From the NCBI RefSeq assembly GCF_001625305.1, contig NW_017803135.1, positions 1-64,000 on the forward strand: a stretch of DNA of 64,000 nucleotides. The letters run 5' to 3'. The notes beneath the pieces were generated by a model that worked only from the letters and a program-made list of their open reading frames with translations, was not told the origin of the DNA and ran no database searches. Position numbers and translations under genes: made by a program. Shown piece after piece: positions 43,120 to 55,739 of this stretch. This DNA comes from Branchiostoma belcheri. Lineage: Eukaryota; Chordata; Leptocardii; Amphioxiformes; Branchiostomatidae. Position 1 is the first letter of the stretch, and every line of letters begins with the position of its first letter.

Positions 43120-46100
43120 AGTTCGGGAATTCGTGAATTGTCACTATTGACAAACGCTCTACAACTCACCTGTATAGCCTGACAATCTTGTGTTGTAACC
43201 TTTACCTTGTTCCATCCTCATGCCAGAGGTCCGGGACTTGCTGACGATGACTTGCGTTGTTACAAGTTTTTTCTACTTCCAACTGTCCCTAACGTTGGAA
43301 AAAAAACTCGCAAGCAACAACTTCCCAATGCGGGACCGTTCGGCTAAGATGTACACCATACCACACCAGCTCCCTTTCAGCGGTCTCTCTCTCTCTCTCT
43401 CTCTCTCGGACGCCATGTACAAGTCAACAGTTGCCTATGATGACATACTAGAATTCTACATATTATGCCATATTACAGAAAACTTTTCAAGGGATTAAGG
43501 CGTTGTCGGCTTTAGAAAACAATACGGAACTACAATTTCTGCAAAAAAAGGTCAACAGGCGTGCTTATGCCATGTATGAAACCTGCTCCGTCAGTATTTC
43601 AGTTCGGTCGTCAATTTCAAGTACCTTTATACACAAGTCATCCTTTGCCTATAATATACTTGTATGCTACTTACCATGCCATATTACAGAAAGCATTTTC
43701 AGGGGCATAAGGTGTTCTCGGTTTTGGAAAACAACACGAAACCATCAATTTTCATATAAGGCAGGACGTCAATGGACGTTTTCATACGCTGTGAATGAAA
43801 CCCGCGCTGTCCATATTTCGGTTCGGACGCCATGTACCAAAGTTTTACAAGTCAACAGTTACCTATGATGATATACTAAAATCCTATATATTATGCATAT
43901 TACAGAAATACTTGTTTTACGGACGTTAGGCGTTTTCGGTTTTAGAAAACAACACGGAACTAAAATTTTAGCAAAAAAAATTTCAACAGGCGTGCTTATG
44001 CCATGTATGAAACTAGCGCTGTCAACATTTCGGTTCGTTCGTCAATTTCAAGCACATTACAAGTCATCCTTTCCCTATGATATACTAACTAGTAATTGTT
44101 TGATACTTACCATGCCATATTACAGACAGCCTTTTCAAGAGCATAAGGTGTTTTGGAAAACAACACGGAACTAGTCTGTTTGCAAAAAGGCTGTTCAATA
44201 GGCGTATTCATGTAGCCGTAAATATTTTAGTTCGGACATCATTTACAAGCACATTACAAGTCGCCCGTTGCCTATAATAATATACTAACTTCCTACTTAC
44301 CATGTCATATTACAGAAAGCTTTGTAAGGCCCTACGGCGTTGTCGGTTTGAGAAAACAACACGGAACTTTCATTTTTGCAAAAAAAAAGGCTATTCGACA
44401 CGTTTTCGTACGCGTTCCATGAAACCCACGCTGTCAATATTTTTGTTCCGATGTTCGGATTTTATTTCCAAACCGTCTATAATTTCTCCGTAGCCAACTT
44501 TATTATGCAAGAATTCCGTATAGCTCTTCATGCTACAACAATTCCTTTTTTCTATCAATGCGTCTTTAACTTCAGAAAAATACACGGAACCATCAACTTT
44601 CCAATGCGAGACTATTTATCCTACAAAACTGTTCCGGCGCGCGTATTCATTCCGTTCGCATTGCGGGGTATACATGTAAAGCTTCCTATTTCTAGTCTTT
44701 TCTTTTCAAATCCTCCACACACCATCCGATTTACTAGAATGCTATATATCTTGTCATGTTAGACCAAGGTTTTTGAGGGGTCCACAGTGTTCTCAGTTTA
44801 AGAAAACAACACGAACCCATCAATTTTCAAACAAAAGGCAGGTCAATGGACGTTTCCATGCTGTGAATGAAACCCGCACTGTCAATATTCCGGTTCGACA
44901 TCATTTACAGACGCATTACCAGTCACACGTTGTCTATCATTATATACGACAATACCATGCCATATTACAGAATGCTTCTTTCGAGGGTCTGAGGAACCGA
45001 TGTTCCTGCTTTTAAAAAACAACACGGAACCATCACTTTTGCGAAGAAGCTGGTCAACAGAAATTTTCAGTACGTGTTCTATAAACCCGAGCTGTCAATA
45101 TTTTTCTTCTGACTATATTTTCAAACGCTCTACAATACCCCCGTATTTTATGGTACTAGAATCATGTTTATCTTTCGATAGTAGAAGATGTTTTTTGCTA
45201 CTGCCAGCTGTGTTCTTAACTTCAGAAAACACACGGACTCATCAACTTTCCAGTATGAGACCGTTCATTCAGGTAACGTGTTTCGGCCCATTGCATTTCA
45301 CCCCTTTCCATTGCGCTGCATGTATGTGAATCTTCCTACTTCTAGTATTTTTTAAAATCCTCCACACCACCCGTTTTAAAACGATTTACTAGAGTACTAT
45401 TATTGCCATATTAAAGAAGGCTTCTTGAAAAGTCCTAAAATGGTCTCGGTTTAATAAAACAACACGGAACTATTGAAAACGAACGTTTCCTTACGTGTTC
45501 TAGTAAACCCGCGCTGTCAATGCTTCAGTTTGGACGGAAATTTTAAACGCTTTGCAACTCACCCTTAGCGTGAAATATAACACTAAAATTCTGTTTATCT
45601 AGTGATGGTACAACAAGTTTTACATCCCCCTACAATGTTGTAAACTTTAGTAAGCAACACGGAACCATAAATTTTCCAATACGAGACCATTTGGAATACA
45701 AATCTATCAGGACGTCAATTCAACTGCGCTGCCAATCTTTTTATGTAGACGTCATTTTTTAACTCCTCCACAAAATACTCTTTGTTTTAGTTATATACAT
45801 TACTAGGATGTTATATTTCTTGTATAACAATATGCATTTATAGGGATCTGTCGTGTTCTCAGTTTTCAAGAATGATACGGAACTCTCGATTTTCCGATGA
45901 AAGACAATTCAATAGACGCTCCCAATGCATTGTATCAAATCTGCGTTATCATTATTTCTGATTGGACGTTATTTTTAAACGTTCTACAACTTACCCGCTG
46001 TCTGTAATGACACACTGGAATGTTATACACTCTGACATATTACAGAAAGCTTTTCCAACAATCTAAAGTGTGTCGGCTTTAGAAAACACCACGGAACTAT

Positions 46101-46260
46101 TGATTTCCCAACAAACTACTGTTTAACGGCGTTTTCTTCACATGTTCATGTGTCAATGTTTTTGTTTGGACATCAAACACCATACACCTCACCCTTAGCT
46201 GAAAATATAATACAAGATTATACGTCGGACAAACGTGCGCCATATGTCTTGAACTGACAT
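43120..46260 (+). repeat. About thirteen tandem units of a 213-bp repeat
   Basis: The landmark GAAAACAACACGGAACT or a close variant occurs at about 43514, 43727, 43944, 44155, 44352, 44573, 44802, 45014, 45224, 45454, 45651, 45867 and 46081, with spacing 196-230 bp and mean near 213. Each unit also has CCATATTACAGAAAGC, GAAACCCGCGCTGTCAATAT and CATTACAAGTC variants. A more decayed unit precedes the first. Overlapping short ORFs are by-products of the array. Confidence 0.85.
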
Positions 46261-46676
46261 ATTTTGCCAAGTTGGACAATCTTCCAGCAGACTACCGGTA
46301 TAATGTAGTTAGACCATCGTTTACTTCGTGATCGTCCTTTTGGTATTGTCTAAGGTGAGTAAACAGTTACTATATTCCTCAATATCTTTTCGTCCCGTTG
46401 CAAATCTTTAAAAACTTTTGTGATGTATCTATTTTGAGTTAGGCATACGAACCATCCGTTGTTATATTACATCTCGGCCGAAAGGGTTCGGTGCGGCATT
46501 TTTCAGATGTTACGTAATTACATTCATTCGCAACATTTCTTCCGTTTGCTTCCGGTAATAAAATAGACAAGAACACTTCCCACAAGAAGATTTCCTAACA
46601 ATTCCCTCGTTTTCTTTGATAAAATATAATAGCACTTACTCGTTAATCACATTACCTGTGTACGTATCCTAAAATA

Positions 46677-46990
46677 TCCAATGATATGAGTTATTAGTTG
46701 TGCGAAATCAGTTAGTAAAGTGTGGTTAGCAAAAACTTCAATGGAATTGAGAAGACCAAAACGTAATAATAACATATCAAACTGAGTCAACAGACGTCAA
46801 CAAACGAACGTCTAAACTGGGGAACTTCAATCGACTTCAAACGAAAAAAAAAACGCAGTCAACGACCTAACGTCAAAACGAAAGAAAAAACGTCAAAACA
46901 AAGAAAAAGAACTTTCTAGTCAACAAAGGAAGTTCAACGTCAAAACCAAACGTAACTTTCTAGTCAACCGAACGCCAAAACTAAAGAAAA
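46677..46990. repeat. Right foldback arm made of subrepeats
   Basis: Inverse counterpart of 42232-42470. It contains GTCAACAGACGTCAAC (exact complement of the left arm) and several ACGTCAAAAC and CTTTCTAGTCAAC subrepeats; it is longer because it has more subrepeats. Confidence 0.65.
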
Positions 46991-48891
46991 AACTTAAATG
47001 TAATCCTGTTGATCCTGCAAAGTCCGCACATGTTTCACGCAGCACAGTCTCGTAACTCAATCAAAGACTAGAGGATGAACCTGAAAACACATCAAAAGAA
47101 CATTTATATATTGCAAAAAAAGAGAAGTACTTTGTCAGGGGCGGGACTGATACAGCTTCGCCATTTCGTTTATTGACTGAACTGTTGGGTTATTTAGAGA
47201 TTAGATCGTGGAATTTGGCGCTTTCATTTGCAAAATAGTTAATCAACAACATCGTAGTGGCAAGGATGGGCGAATGGATTAGTGTTTATTTCACACCTTT
47301 TGTTCATTGTTGGCTGAATAGCCTATTATCTGTTTCGTTTACAATACACATTATGCGAGCTTATCCCAGAAATGCTTAGCCCATTCAACGAAGAAAAGTC
47401 ACGTGTAGAAAAATGTCGCTGAAACTGATCAAGGAGCCATATGACGTTACCCGTCATCTTATAAATATGTACGTAGAGCTGCTGCAACTCCGCGCCGTCA
47501 ATATTTTGTCAAAAGAAAGGAATGCATTGAAAAAGCTTGTACAGCGTGAAATCTCGGCAGAAATACAGACGATCTGGTCAGATTCATACAGCTCTGGATT
47601 CTTTATCAGCGTGATTTTGTGAATCCACCAGCGTGAGAATTTCTGGTGAAACGAGTTTGCTACATTCAAACTGACCGCCGCCGCCGCCTTTGATCTAGGT
47701 TGTGTCGGGCGGACGTTATCAATCAATGTTGACAGGTCTGTCGCGCCAAGCTGTCTGACTCTAAGGAGAAAAGATCTCCTGTGTTACACCTGGGAGGTTC
47801 CTTCTAACTCCATGGTTACATACATGAATTCAAAATTTAAAAAAAATTACTACGATCAAAAATTTTATTTTATTTTTTGTTTCCCAACAAGTTGTTGTTT
47901 TTGTGCCAAGTGCAAGGGACTGCAGTCAATCATGTGATGTTTTCCATTACTGCAATCGTGATCTTTCCTCCCCTTAGAAAATTACTGGTGAATTGATCGG
48001 CAAATCTCGTGAGCATACCAAACACACTCATTCGCTGACGACAAGAACCGAAAAGAAACGAATGTGAAACGAAGATCATTTCGTCAGCCGAATACAAACA
48101 GTCCTCTCCACGTACTCGCTACAGACTGGTAGCGATCCGACAAAGTACCCCAGAGCTTACCGACGGTAAACAAGACAGCTTCTTTACAAGATCCATTTCG
48201 CTGGCGGGATATATCCTAAGCTTTTGACAATTCAATTTTGATTGCTGAATTATGCGTTCTATGGTTTTAAAAAATCATCGCCAACATGCGCCGGCTCATT
48301 ACGCTCTTGACTGCACAAGTAAGATTCCGGGCCGCCGGGGCAACACCAAACATTGTCTGACCTTGCCGTGTTGAAAAGTAGCGGAGGAGGAGTTGCTATA
48401 TTTTGTTTGCGACATGTTGGGGTGAAGTGTAGTTGAAATTATTGCTATATCTAACGTATTTTTGGGGCGTTACATGTTTAGACAGGCTGATGAATAACCT
48501 CATTGGAAATGCCTCAAACCATTTTTACATCCATGCTCAAACCAAGGACGTGCTCAAACTAATTCCTGCCATCCAATTCCAACACTCATGCATGTCTATG
48601 ACCGCTGAAAGGGGGCCATAACACTCAGTATTGTTTCTAAATTTAAATGACAAAGTAGACAAACAAACATGAAACCCTATCCAGCTCATTATAGTTGCGT
48701 CAATAGCGCGATGGCGCACTCGGTAGCAGGATAAATAACGCTGTAACGCATTCGTGCGGCCGGGGTCAATTACCGCAAGTTGCGCTATCGCGTTGCGTCA
48801 GCGTTGCCGCTGCGTTGCGTCAGCGTTATCGCTGCGTTGCGACAGCGTTGCGTTATCTAAGTCCGTCAAATGTAACGCAAACATGACTGTA

Positions 48892-51800
48892 CATATATAT
48901 ATACACTTTGTCATAGAAAGCTCTTGTGTATGTTCTTTTCTCATGATATATGACCCTGTAAGGTTATATTTCGGGTTCTTTCTCTTGAGGCAACGAAGCA
49001 AACCAAATGAATCAGATGATGGATAGAGTATGCGCTATATGGGGAAAATGGTCTGATGATTCCATATATCATAACACTGCAGTCCTATTGTCTTCTCTTC
49101 ATGAATAGCTGACATGTTTTATTGTTTGATTCTTGAAACACAGAATGAGACATTTGAAATAGAATACAGTATCCTGAAATTTCTTGTAAAAACAAATCTA
49201 CATCTCAATTTTCTTGATATATTGAGTATATGGCAAATCTTTATTATGGTTATACTAGTAAAATTTTTCAACCAATCTTCCATGATGATTGTTATCAATA
49301 TTTTATGGACGACATCAATGCATAGTGGTTTTTATAGGAATATGTAAGTTTTTTGTGGTGTCTGAAGTTCATACAGTAAAAATACAAAATACATATTCGT
49401 GGTGTCACGATTTCACATTAAGAGGATGGCAAAAATAACAACCACCACAAACATTTCACAATTTACAGTAACGATACATGACTCCAATATTTTAGCTGTG
49501 TTTATGATGCAACAGCCCACAACTCAAATTGAGCCACTTAGGACCGGGCAATTTCTCTGGAGGGAGTTCTCGGATTACAATATGGACTTGCAAAACCACA
49601 ACATTAGCGCGACCTTCAACACAAGGTCACGCTGACAAGTGGAAGGAGTGAACAGCTGAGAGGAGCCAGCCTGGTGGCGACAGATGTTCACAGTTGTCAA
49701 GTGTTTGTCACTCTGTTAGCGGCTTCTGGTTTGTGATGTGTAATAGTGGTTCTTGAGACTCTAACCCACAGGCGTATTGAAATTTGCTGACTCGCGGCCC
49801 AAGAACCCACAGGACAGAGGCAAATGGCGAGCTACCATCAAGCCCCAGCATCAGTGTGCAAGCACGTCTAACCCTCGTTACGGGGAACAACAGACGATAA
49901 ACCAAATAGAGAGAGAGAGAATGGTGTCAAATAAGATATGAAAGACCAAAAATAAAGAATTCATTGTATTGTATACCATGCTTGTGTTTTCAGCCATTTG
50001 TTCAACCTTCCTGAACCCTTAGATTTCAAATGAACTTGAAGGCAAGTTTAACTTTTTTGGACCACTTTTTTTTTGCATGCTCACAACAGTTTTGGGTGGC
50101 CTAACTGGAATACAATCATTTGCCATCCTCGAAAAAAAGACTTGTCAAACTCTGAGTTGAAAAAAAATCAACACTAATATTGATACATCCCTTCTTCTAC
50201 CAATCCACAATCCAAAAATTAATATTTGTCCTTTTTAGAAATGTAAATGAAGCAGTTAACAGTTATACGACACCCTCTCACCAAACCTATTAATACAATG
50301 ATTAAGGACAATCTATCATCAGTTGACAAGCTGCCTCTATATGCTAGATACTTGATAAACGATTTTGGTCCGATCAAATTTTGATTGGCGCGCCCCAAAT
50401 GTGGCTTTATAACCATAAATCATAACACAAATGTTTTTCCTTTGAACATAAAACCACCAGCTCTGGGCAGGGGGTCCTGTACTCTATCCTGCACCTGTTA
50501 CCGACAGTACTACAGAGGCTATGAGGTTAATGCACATAAGGCTATACAATGCCAACAACTCACTATTACTATTATCAATATCATTACAGACTCATTGCCA
50601 CCAAGCACAATTGGGGCATCATCACTAGACTGCAATTAAATGTGCAAAGATTGAGTGTAACAAGTCGTTCGGTGTGATACAGCTAGCTGCCACCGCGCCA
50701 CGTGCCTGCAAAGCTGGTGTGTTGCGCCGATGGGCGGTTATACCGGCTATACTAATACAGATACAGATGCATTGAGTCAATAAACTAGAGGCTAAAACTA
50801 TACTTTACTTTCCACCCCATTTTACTTCCATTCAAAGGTCTTTTGTCCTAATACAATTTAGAGAAAAACTACATCACTACTGACTTTCTTGCCAGTTATG
50901 TCACATTTGGTAGTTGTAACCCTAGGCAGGCATAAATAGCTTGGGAATTATCAGAATAAAATCCATGAGCTGCTGCCCAAAATCCATTTTTACGATATCC
51001 AAACACACTGGTGCCCTTGGTCATATATTTGCTAACTAAAGTAAGATGTTCAAAACTTCAATACCTGCGTGATGCTACCGGGCGGTCCCCCGACATTGGT
51101 GGCATTTCTATGCCTCCATTTCTGCGCAAAGTTCAGTGACCTGCTTGACATCCAAATGCATGACCTTATTAGACAAATAAACGGGATGTCTGGATTTAAT
51201 TCCAGTGTTCGCAATACTTTTTTTCCAGTGTGCTGCAATATTGAAACTAAAACTATGTCTCTTTTAAATGCAGACTGCAGACAGGTATTTCTAACACTGA
51301 ATTCTGTAAATCTGGCATCACAACAGCATTTGCGGCATATGTTTTCCCCTAAAATCAGGTACAAATTAATGCGCACGCTGATGTAATCCATAAAGTTACT
51401 TGCTGTGACCTAATTATATGTCTTTAATGTGTAATAAATAGTATAGAAGAGAGATGACAAAAATAGTCTTTATGAAAGTGGGTGCCAATTATGAATGTTC
51501 AAAGTTGCAGGCTACAAAGATATAATGAAAACTGTCATAAATAGGTCAATAAATGGCTAGGGTGGCAAACTCTGGCCTCAGAAAGATAATTACACTGGAT
51601 TTAATCCATTACGAGGGTTTAATCAAGCTGGGAGACAGAGCTTTTTGCCTTTCAAAGGAGATTTGAACAGGAAGGATTAAGTCTTAGTGTTAATCTCAAA
51701 AGTAGCTTACAGGTCACACATGTGTGGAATGAATATGCTTCTTTCTTGTTATTAAAATTGCCATCTGAGCTTCGGAGAGAAAGAACTGCAATTGATATAA

Positions 51801-52251
51801 CAATATTCTAAACAATGAAACTATGTCTATTCAATGAACTTGTAGTCTTCTACTCTTACTCATCTAAATACAAAACAGAAATAAACGAGTAAATTGCTCA
51901 AAACATTTAACTAAGCAAACTTAGATGTTAGGCACTGTCATCAGTGTCAAGCTTAACATATTTCAAACTGTATATTTATCACTCTACACCTATGCTTACA
52001 TCCAAAGAAAAGAAGATTTTTCTTAATATCACATTGTCAACAGCACATCTATTCGAGAGTCCTTCGTTGCTCTGAAGTGACAGTAGGAAACATCTGCTGA
52101 CTAAACACACAAAGACAGTAAAGTTGCTAAGTTTGCAACATGCACTACACAACAGATGTGTTACATTGAACCTTAATCTTACATGCGAGGAGTCAGCGTA
52201 AGCCTGGGTGTCCCGGAGGTATCACAGCTTCCTTTGTAGGATTTACATCTT
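48892..52251. other. Gene-free stretch with scattered repeats
   Basis: Holds an AT microsatellite at 48894-48902, a reverse copy of the 12.9-16 kb array word (CAACCACCACAAACATTTCAC at about 49439), a GA tract at 49907-49920 and the dispersed element at 50655. A right-hand MITE end (TGTGACCTAATTA after TAATCCATAAAG) is at about 51375-51415. No gene supported. Confidence 0.45.
50655..50770 (+). repeat. Dispersed element of the 50-bp family, single unit
   Basis: GTGTAACAAGTCGTTCGG leader, then GTGCCTGCAAAGCTGGTG and GGGCGGTTATACCGGC, then CTATACTAATACAGATACAG. Only one 50-bp unit is present, unlike 6121-6376. Confidence 0.65.
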
Positions 52252-52562
52252 TAGGCCACAACAACTCAATTTGTTTGTTCACCAATTCGCCTGTTTCATT
52301 TTTTACTGATTTGCAAAAAATAAAAAAAAAATTTCAGCCTCTGAATGAACTCCAAAATCAAAAAAAAAAATGCTTATATTTTGGCCCCAACAGTTTAAGA
52401 AAATCCCTTCTCTTCAGAGTTGCTACAGTTTTTCTATCAATGCAGTGGTTTGGGCTTTCATAGGATGCCAAGATCTGTTTTCATTTTTTCGATTTTTTCC
52501 TGTCACTTCAGATTTTTTCTGAAAAATTCTGAGCAACAATAAACCAAATTGGTGTGGCCTTC
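52252..52562. mobile_element. MITE-like element, TTAGGCCACA ends
   Basis: Left end TTTAGGCCACAACAACTC and right end AAATTGGTGTGGCCTT are inverted and match the ends of 301-704 and 30805-31560; the interior is rich in A and T runs. Confidence 0.5.
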
Positions 52563-52750
52563 CAACTACACACAGTCAGCATAAGCCAGATCGTCCCCAA
52601 GGCATCACAGTTTCCTCTGTAGGATTTACACACTTGTAATCACATTTCAAAAGGAAGCTTTTCAGGATAATGCCAAGAATTGGACCCAGGTCTTTCCAAC
52701 TGCAGTACAAATTAGAACGTTATGTTGGCAGTGGTTTTAGTCATTTCAAG

Positions 52751-52957
52751 AGGGACCGAATAACCTTTTTCATACGGCGTAATCAGGCCTGTTTAGTCTT
52801 CGTAATCCGTAGGCAGCCTCCCCAAAAATCTACGTAATTTGTAATATTGTATTAGCCACAAAGCGTAAAGTTGTAATCAGCTGAGAATTTAACGTAATTC
52901 ATAATCGGTGGCGAAAATTTTACGTAATTCATAATCACTCCCCCCCATGCAGGCCTT
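52751..52957 (-). mobile_element. GGGCCCGCA-ended short element, GATTACG type
   Basis: The minus strand begins GGCCTGCATGGGGGGG, runs through GATTATGAATTACG words and GAGGCTGCCTACGGATTACG, and ends near CGTATGAAAAAGG. The right terminus is less well kept than in 53372-53592. Confidence 0.6.
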
Positions 52958-53371
52958 CTTTCAAGGTAGGAGGGAAGCAGTACTAGTGGTTTTCACAGTA
53001 TTCTAAATTCACAGTTGTAACAATTCTGTAGTATAGTTGTCATACAAGGAAGATATATTTGGGGTGTCATAAATTTGCAGGGGACAGGTCACCAGAAAAA
53101 AAGCAAAAAGAAAAACCACACTTGTATTTATAGTAATCTTTCCCAAAAATTTCAACCACCTTATCCTTATCATCAAGGCTTACCCACATAATGATTATAA
53201 AAATCGATAACTAAATCCAAGCTATCTTATCATTGATAAAACCAACTGATAACAGTGTTGTTAACTAGGTTCCTCTGACATATCTGAAATAGTGTAAAAT
53301 TCTCTCCCATAACACACAGGCTACGTAACGTCTTAATAGAGTCTACCAGACATTCTAGACATGTCTGAATG

Positions 53372-53592
53372 AGGGTCTGCAGGGGGGGGGGTAGTGATTA
53401 CGAATTACGCAAAATTTTCGCTGCCGATTACGAATTACATTTAAGTCTCAGAGCTGATTACGACTTAATGCTTTGCAGCTGATTATAATGTACTATTACG
53501 AATTACGTTGATATTTTTGGAGGCTGCATACAGATTACAAAGACTAGAAAGGCCTGATTACGCCTTACGAAAAAAGGAATGCGGGCCCCCAT
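53372..53592 (+). mobile_element. GGGCCCGCA-ended short element, GATTACG type
   Basis: Begins AGGGTCTGCAGGGGGGGG and ends AATGCGGGCCCCCATG. The interior consists of GATTACGAATTAC words and GGAGGCTGCATACAGATTAC. It is the best-kept copy of this type. Confidence 0.7.
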
Positions 53593-55070
53593 GGATGAAT
53601 ACTTCTTGCCAACATGCATGGCTCCAAGCCAGATGGGCTGTAGAGCCATTAAGACTTTAAATTTCTCTGCCACACTTAAAACTGAAAGACTTAACTGGTA
53701 TCAAGTCTTGGGGGGGGGGGGAGCAGATTAACCAACTAGAAAGTGATTAGCTATCCTGATGTTGCAAGAAGAAAAAGAAGCCTTGGTCAAAAACCTCACC
53801 TCCTTGCTAACTAAGCTATCTAGGCTGAGGTAAAAATCAAATGCACCTGTTACTTTACACTCTGGCCTAGTGGGTTTAGAAATACACATTAACAAACTTA
53901 AGTCTTAAACATAGATTTTGATAATAAACCTGGTCAGCTACATGTAGATTTCCTTTTCATGATAAACCTTCAATAATTGCATATATGGCTTCAACATAGC
54001 TGTCTGGATATAATTTCTATGTTCCTGTGCCCTTCACTCAGTTTACTTGCAGAAGCAAGATGGTCCCCCCTGTCCCCTGAGACTGCTGTGTTGACATTAT
54101 TTATCAGTAGCTTATGTTTGACATGCTCCTGTGGTGTGTGTGGAAACACTTAAACAGGATGGACTTGTTTGATCCCTGTTTAATAACCTCTGGGTGCGTG
54201 TCTGGGGACACATTTGGTGGTACATTAAATGTCTAATTGTTATTTTAGCAATTTTAAATCTTGACTTACTTTCATTTTAAATAGAACCTAAGGAGGAAGT
54301 CCAGTATATGGAAAACCAGGTTTATATATTGTTGATGTTTATTGCAAATTCATGCCCGAGGGCTAATTGCATACAGACATTAACAAGAAAAATGTGGTGA
54401 TATAAGACTATTTGCTAACAACTTCTACGTGTACGATATACTTATCGAACCTACTATCTCTACTTAAACCTAATAACGTTGAAATACATACAGGGTAAAA
54501 AGTAGATATACAATATGTGACCAGGTAATAGGAACAAAGTATAAGAGTACACCTCACAACTGGTCACAATCTCAAGTTAGTCAAGGGCAAAGATTTATAT
54601 GCCTGTTTTCAATCTAGAGTTAGCTTTGTTGTTACAAAATACATGTACATGTAGTTAAACTTCCATTATATTAGTTATTCGTTTGCCAATTATGTTGTTA
54701 TGATTGTCTGGCCTGGTTTCCACTAGGAAAAGTTTCTGTAAGAAAAATCGAAAGGATTGGGGTGCACTTAAAAATCACACTTAAGAGATATTTCCTGGCC
54801 TTTGCCTAAGAAAAAAACCAGTTCTAACCTGCTGACAGTTTTCGATACATTCAGGGAGGTAGTATGCTTTTGTGTGCACAGTTTTAAAGGCCTGGCATCC
54901 CTTTAAGAACAAACTATCAGTTGATAACGACAAAGTGGGACTGGGTAAATGGTTTACATCCCTCAACACCACTGTTTACTCCCTGACAGGGCTACAGGCT
55001 TGTCTCATGTGTAATTGTGTTTACATGTTTGGAAAACAGGGTTAGCTCGAGTAGGTAAAGCACCCATAGC
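53593..55070. other. Gene-free stretch
   Basis: A G run at about 53709-53720 and two overlapping TACATGTA motifs at about 54643; nothing else recognised. Confidence 0.4.
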
Positions 55071-55263
55071 CTCCATAGCATGCCAAAACCTCAGGGTTTT
55101 GGGGGTCTTTGGGGTCTTTGGGAGCTTTTATGTGCTATTTTCTGATTGCATATAGACAACATAGCCGGCCTGGTTGAATTACCCCCGTTTTAGACCTGGG
55201 CTAATCAGAAAACAGCCGAAGACCACCAAACCCCCAGTTCTATAAGCCTGCTACGGAGGCTAA
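55071..55263 (-). mobile_element. MITE with TAGCCTCCATAGCA ends
   Basis: Left TAGCCTCCATAGCA and right TGCTACGGAGGCTA are inverted. The interior (ATTACCCCCGTTTTAGA, CTGATTGCATATAGACAAC) recurs inverted at 58257-58575. Confidence 0.75.
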
Positions 55264-55739
55264 AGGACCCAGAGGTCTGTAACACATCACTGTGTGAATG
55301 CATGGCTTCCTAGACTGTAAAGTAGAAACATGCACATAGTGGTGGTAAACATCTGCAACTAACTAGTACACTAGTAGTACACTTGAAGCCAGTTAAATGA
55401 CACTGTTAACCTGTTAACCACTGCTAAGGTTTCTGTTTGGTTTAAATTAGGCAAATTTGTTGTTGTTACAGTTCTGAGATAGCAGTAAAAAGGATAAACC
55501 TACATAACACTTTACAGTAAACCAATCCAATTGATAGACCTCACATTTACTGAAAAGCAGTTTTCACAGATGAAATCAAGTTCTAGCTCTTGCAAGTTCA
55601 AGCCTATGAAATGGGTTTTCAAGATTGGAAACATATGCAAAATACTTTGCTGTCAAAACTGCCAAGAAGACCATTTCAGACTGATACTAGAGTTCCACGA
55701 TCTCATACCTTCGCCAAATGATGTTAGCTTTTATGATTA

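Larger units (their letters stand above)
40027..48891. mobile_element. Putative 8.9-kb element with long decayed inverted arms
   Basis: The outer 30 bp (TACAGTCATGTCTGCG...TTTGACGGA at 40027-40056) are matched as inverse complement at 48862-48891 with one mismatch, and the next 160 bp on each side are C+G-rich and similar (GCGATAACGC words, CCGCGTTATTTC). Further in, 40710-40760 and 47705-47735 match inversely (CCTGTCAAAATTGATTGAT), then 42232-42470 and 46677-46990. The blocks are nested in order, which supports one element rather than chance insertions. TA bounds both ends. No transposase-like ORF was found; the best ORFs inside are under 135 codons and repeat-derived. Confidence 0.5.

Noticed and set aside
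43120..46260. CRISPR array
   Set aside because: Units are about 213 bp and similar throughout, with no short repeat/unique spacer pattern, and the DNA is animal.
48286..48318. ATG with 11 codons to a GTAAGA donor
   Set aside because: Too short and without a matching acceptor; many such pairs occur by chance.
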